Assembly (NCBI GenBank): GCA_039105265.1
Contig: JAPFFF010000045.1
Location: 496,001 to 560,000, forward strand
Source: Tritrichomonas musculus
Lineage: Eukaryota > Parabasalia > Tritrichomonadida > Tritrichomonadidae
Reading direction: 5' to 3'
DNA length: 64,000 nucleotides
The position numbers and the translations under genes are program-made. The notes below the pieces were generated by a model. It made no database searches. It was not told where the DNA came from and saw only the letters and a list, made by a program, of their open reading frames with translations. Shown one piece after another: positions 63,412-64,000 of the stretch. The first letter of the stretch is position 1. Every line of letters begins with the position of its first letter.

Positions 63412-64000
63412 GACTTGTTATTCTTCGATTCTCGAGATCGATAATTGATTGACTATTTGATATCGATACATAAATATACACATATTCTCGAGATCGATTT
63501 CAGAGATCAATTTTTTTTTTTCTCAGCTTTTGATATCAGAATTTTCAATTAAACTTTTTGATAAATATATGATCATATTTTAATCTCAAATATTTCATAA
63601 AAAAAGAATGTATTTTTTGATTTTAATCTTAAGGTTCTCTTTCCCTAAAAAAATGTAAATTATTCAATATTGAATTAACTCATAGAATATATAATTCAAT
63701 AGAGCATTTTTCGGAAAAAGTTTTGGTTAAAAATATAAGTATTTGACCTTAACGATTAAATCTTATTTTTTTCAAATTTTTATTGATTTTTTAATTTTTT
63801 GATTTCAATCTGTAAAAAAAATAAAATCAATATGAATTCATGGAAATGTTTATATTTAATAATTTAAAATATATATCTGCGTAAATATTATATTTTAATT
63901 CGTTTTTTAAGACGATATTTATGCATATTTTATTTGTGAAGTCTAATTGAATTTAATTTATTGAATTTGAAAGGAGAACCTTAAAATAAACATCAAAACA
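63412..64000. mobile_element. MITE family 2, copy 2 (interrupted, runs off the window)
   Basis: 63412-63632 matches 57044-57265 with few differences. The match resumes at 63981 (TTAAAATAAACATCA) after a MITE family 1 insertion. The right end is beyond the window. TA precedes it at 63410-63411. Confidence 0.85.
63633..63980 (-). mobile_element. MITE family 1, copy 2 (348 bp), nested in MITE family 2
   Basis: Same length as copy 1 at 39433-39780 and in inverted orientation; flanked by TTAA (63629-63632 and 63981-63984). The family 2 copy at 57044 gives the empty site (ATCTTAAAATAAAC), which confirms the exact borders. Confidence 0.9.

Overview
The window looks like a chromosome piece from a parabasalid protist (a trichomonad, probably close to Tritrichomonas). 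The evidence is a very AT-rich, compact and apparently intron-free gene set. It includes a two-repeat Myb protein, TKL-type kinases joined to BspA-like leucine-rich repeats, a DUF3447/ankyrin-type protein, a calponin-homology coiled-coil protein, and stop codons often embedded in a TAAA motif. The assignment is by family content, not by any database match.

Layout. 1-4.0 kb: a decayed DDE transposase, then a compact minus-strand block of virus-like genes (Rep-like HUH domain, HNH nuclease, Ulp1-like protease, two unknowns), treated as a fossil. 4.09-27.93 kb: an old unknown gene split by one 23,030-bp DNA transposon (4781-27810) with 37-bp perfect terminal inverted repeats and a TA target duplication. 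It carries a 610-aa Tc1/mariner-superfamily transposase and two huge tandem arrays: about 104 units of 125/119 bp, and about 23.5 units of 255 bp. 28-54 kb: host genes separated by AT-rich DNA, namely a Myb factor, a pseudokinase-LRR protein, a CH-domain coiled-coil protein, a PP2A B56 subunit, a NADAR-ADP-ribosylglycohydrolase fusion, a broken tandem kinase gene, an ankyrin/LRR locus, two unknown proteins, and ethanolamine-phosphate cytidylyltransferase. 54.6-56.0 kb: a truncated LINE-like element inserted exactly behind a tRNA-Phe gene, with a 20-bp target duplication taken from the tRNA 3' end. 57-64 kb: two nested MITE families and a second, seemingly complete 5,083-bp TA-flanked transposon. 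Its single 1025-aa ORF fuses a DDE transposase to a USP-type deubiquitinase, with four E2F-like sites just upstream.

The most unusual content is (1) the transposase-deubiquitinase fusion with its E2F-like promoter, (2) the 23-kb transposon inflated by satellite arrays, one made of ATGA-overlapping micro-ORFs and the other carrying palindromes with an invertible centre, and (3) the NADAR-LRR-ADP-ribosylglycohydrolase fusion. The host genes look like independent monocistronic units and no operon-like pathway is evident. All functions are inferred from motifs read by eye.
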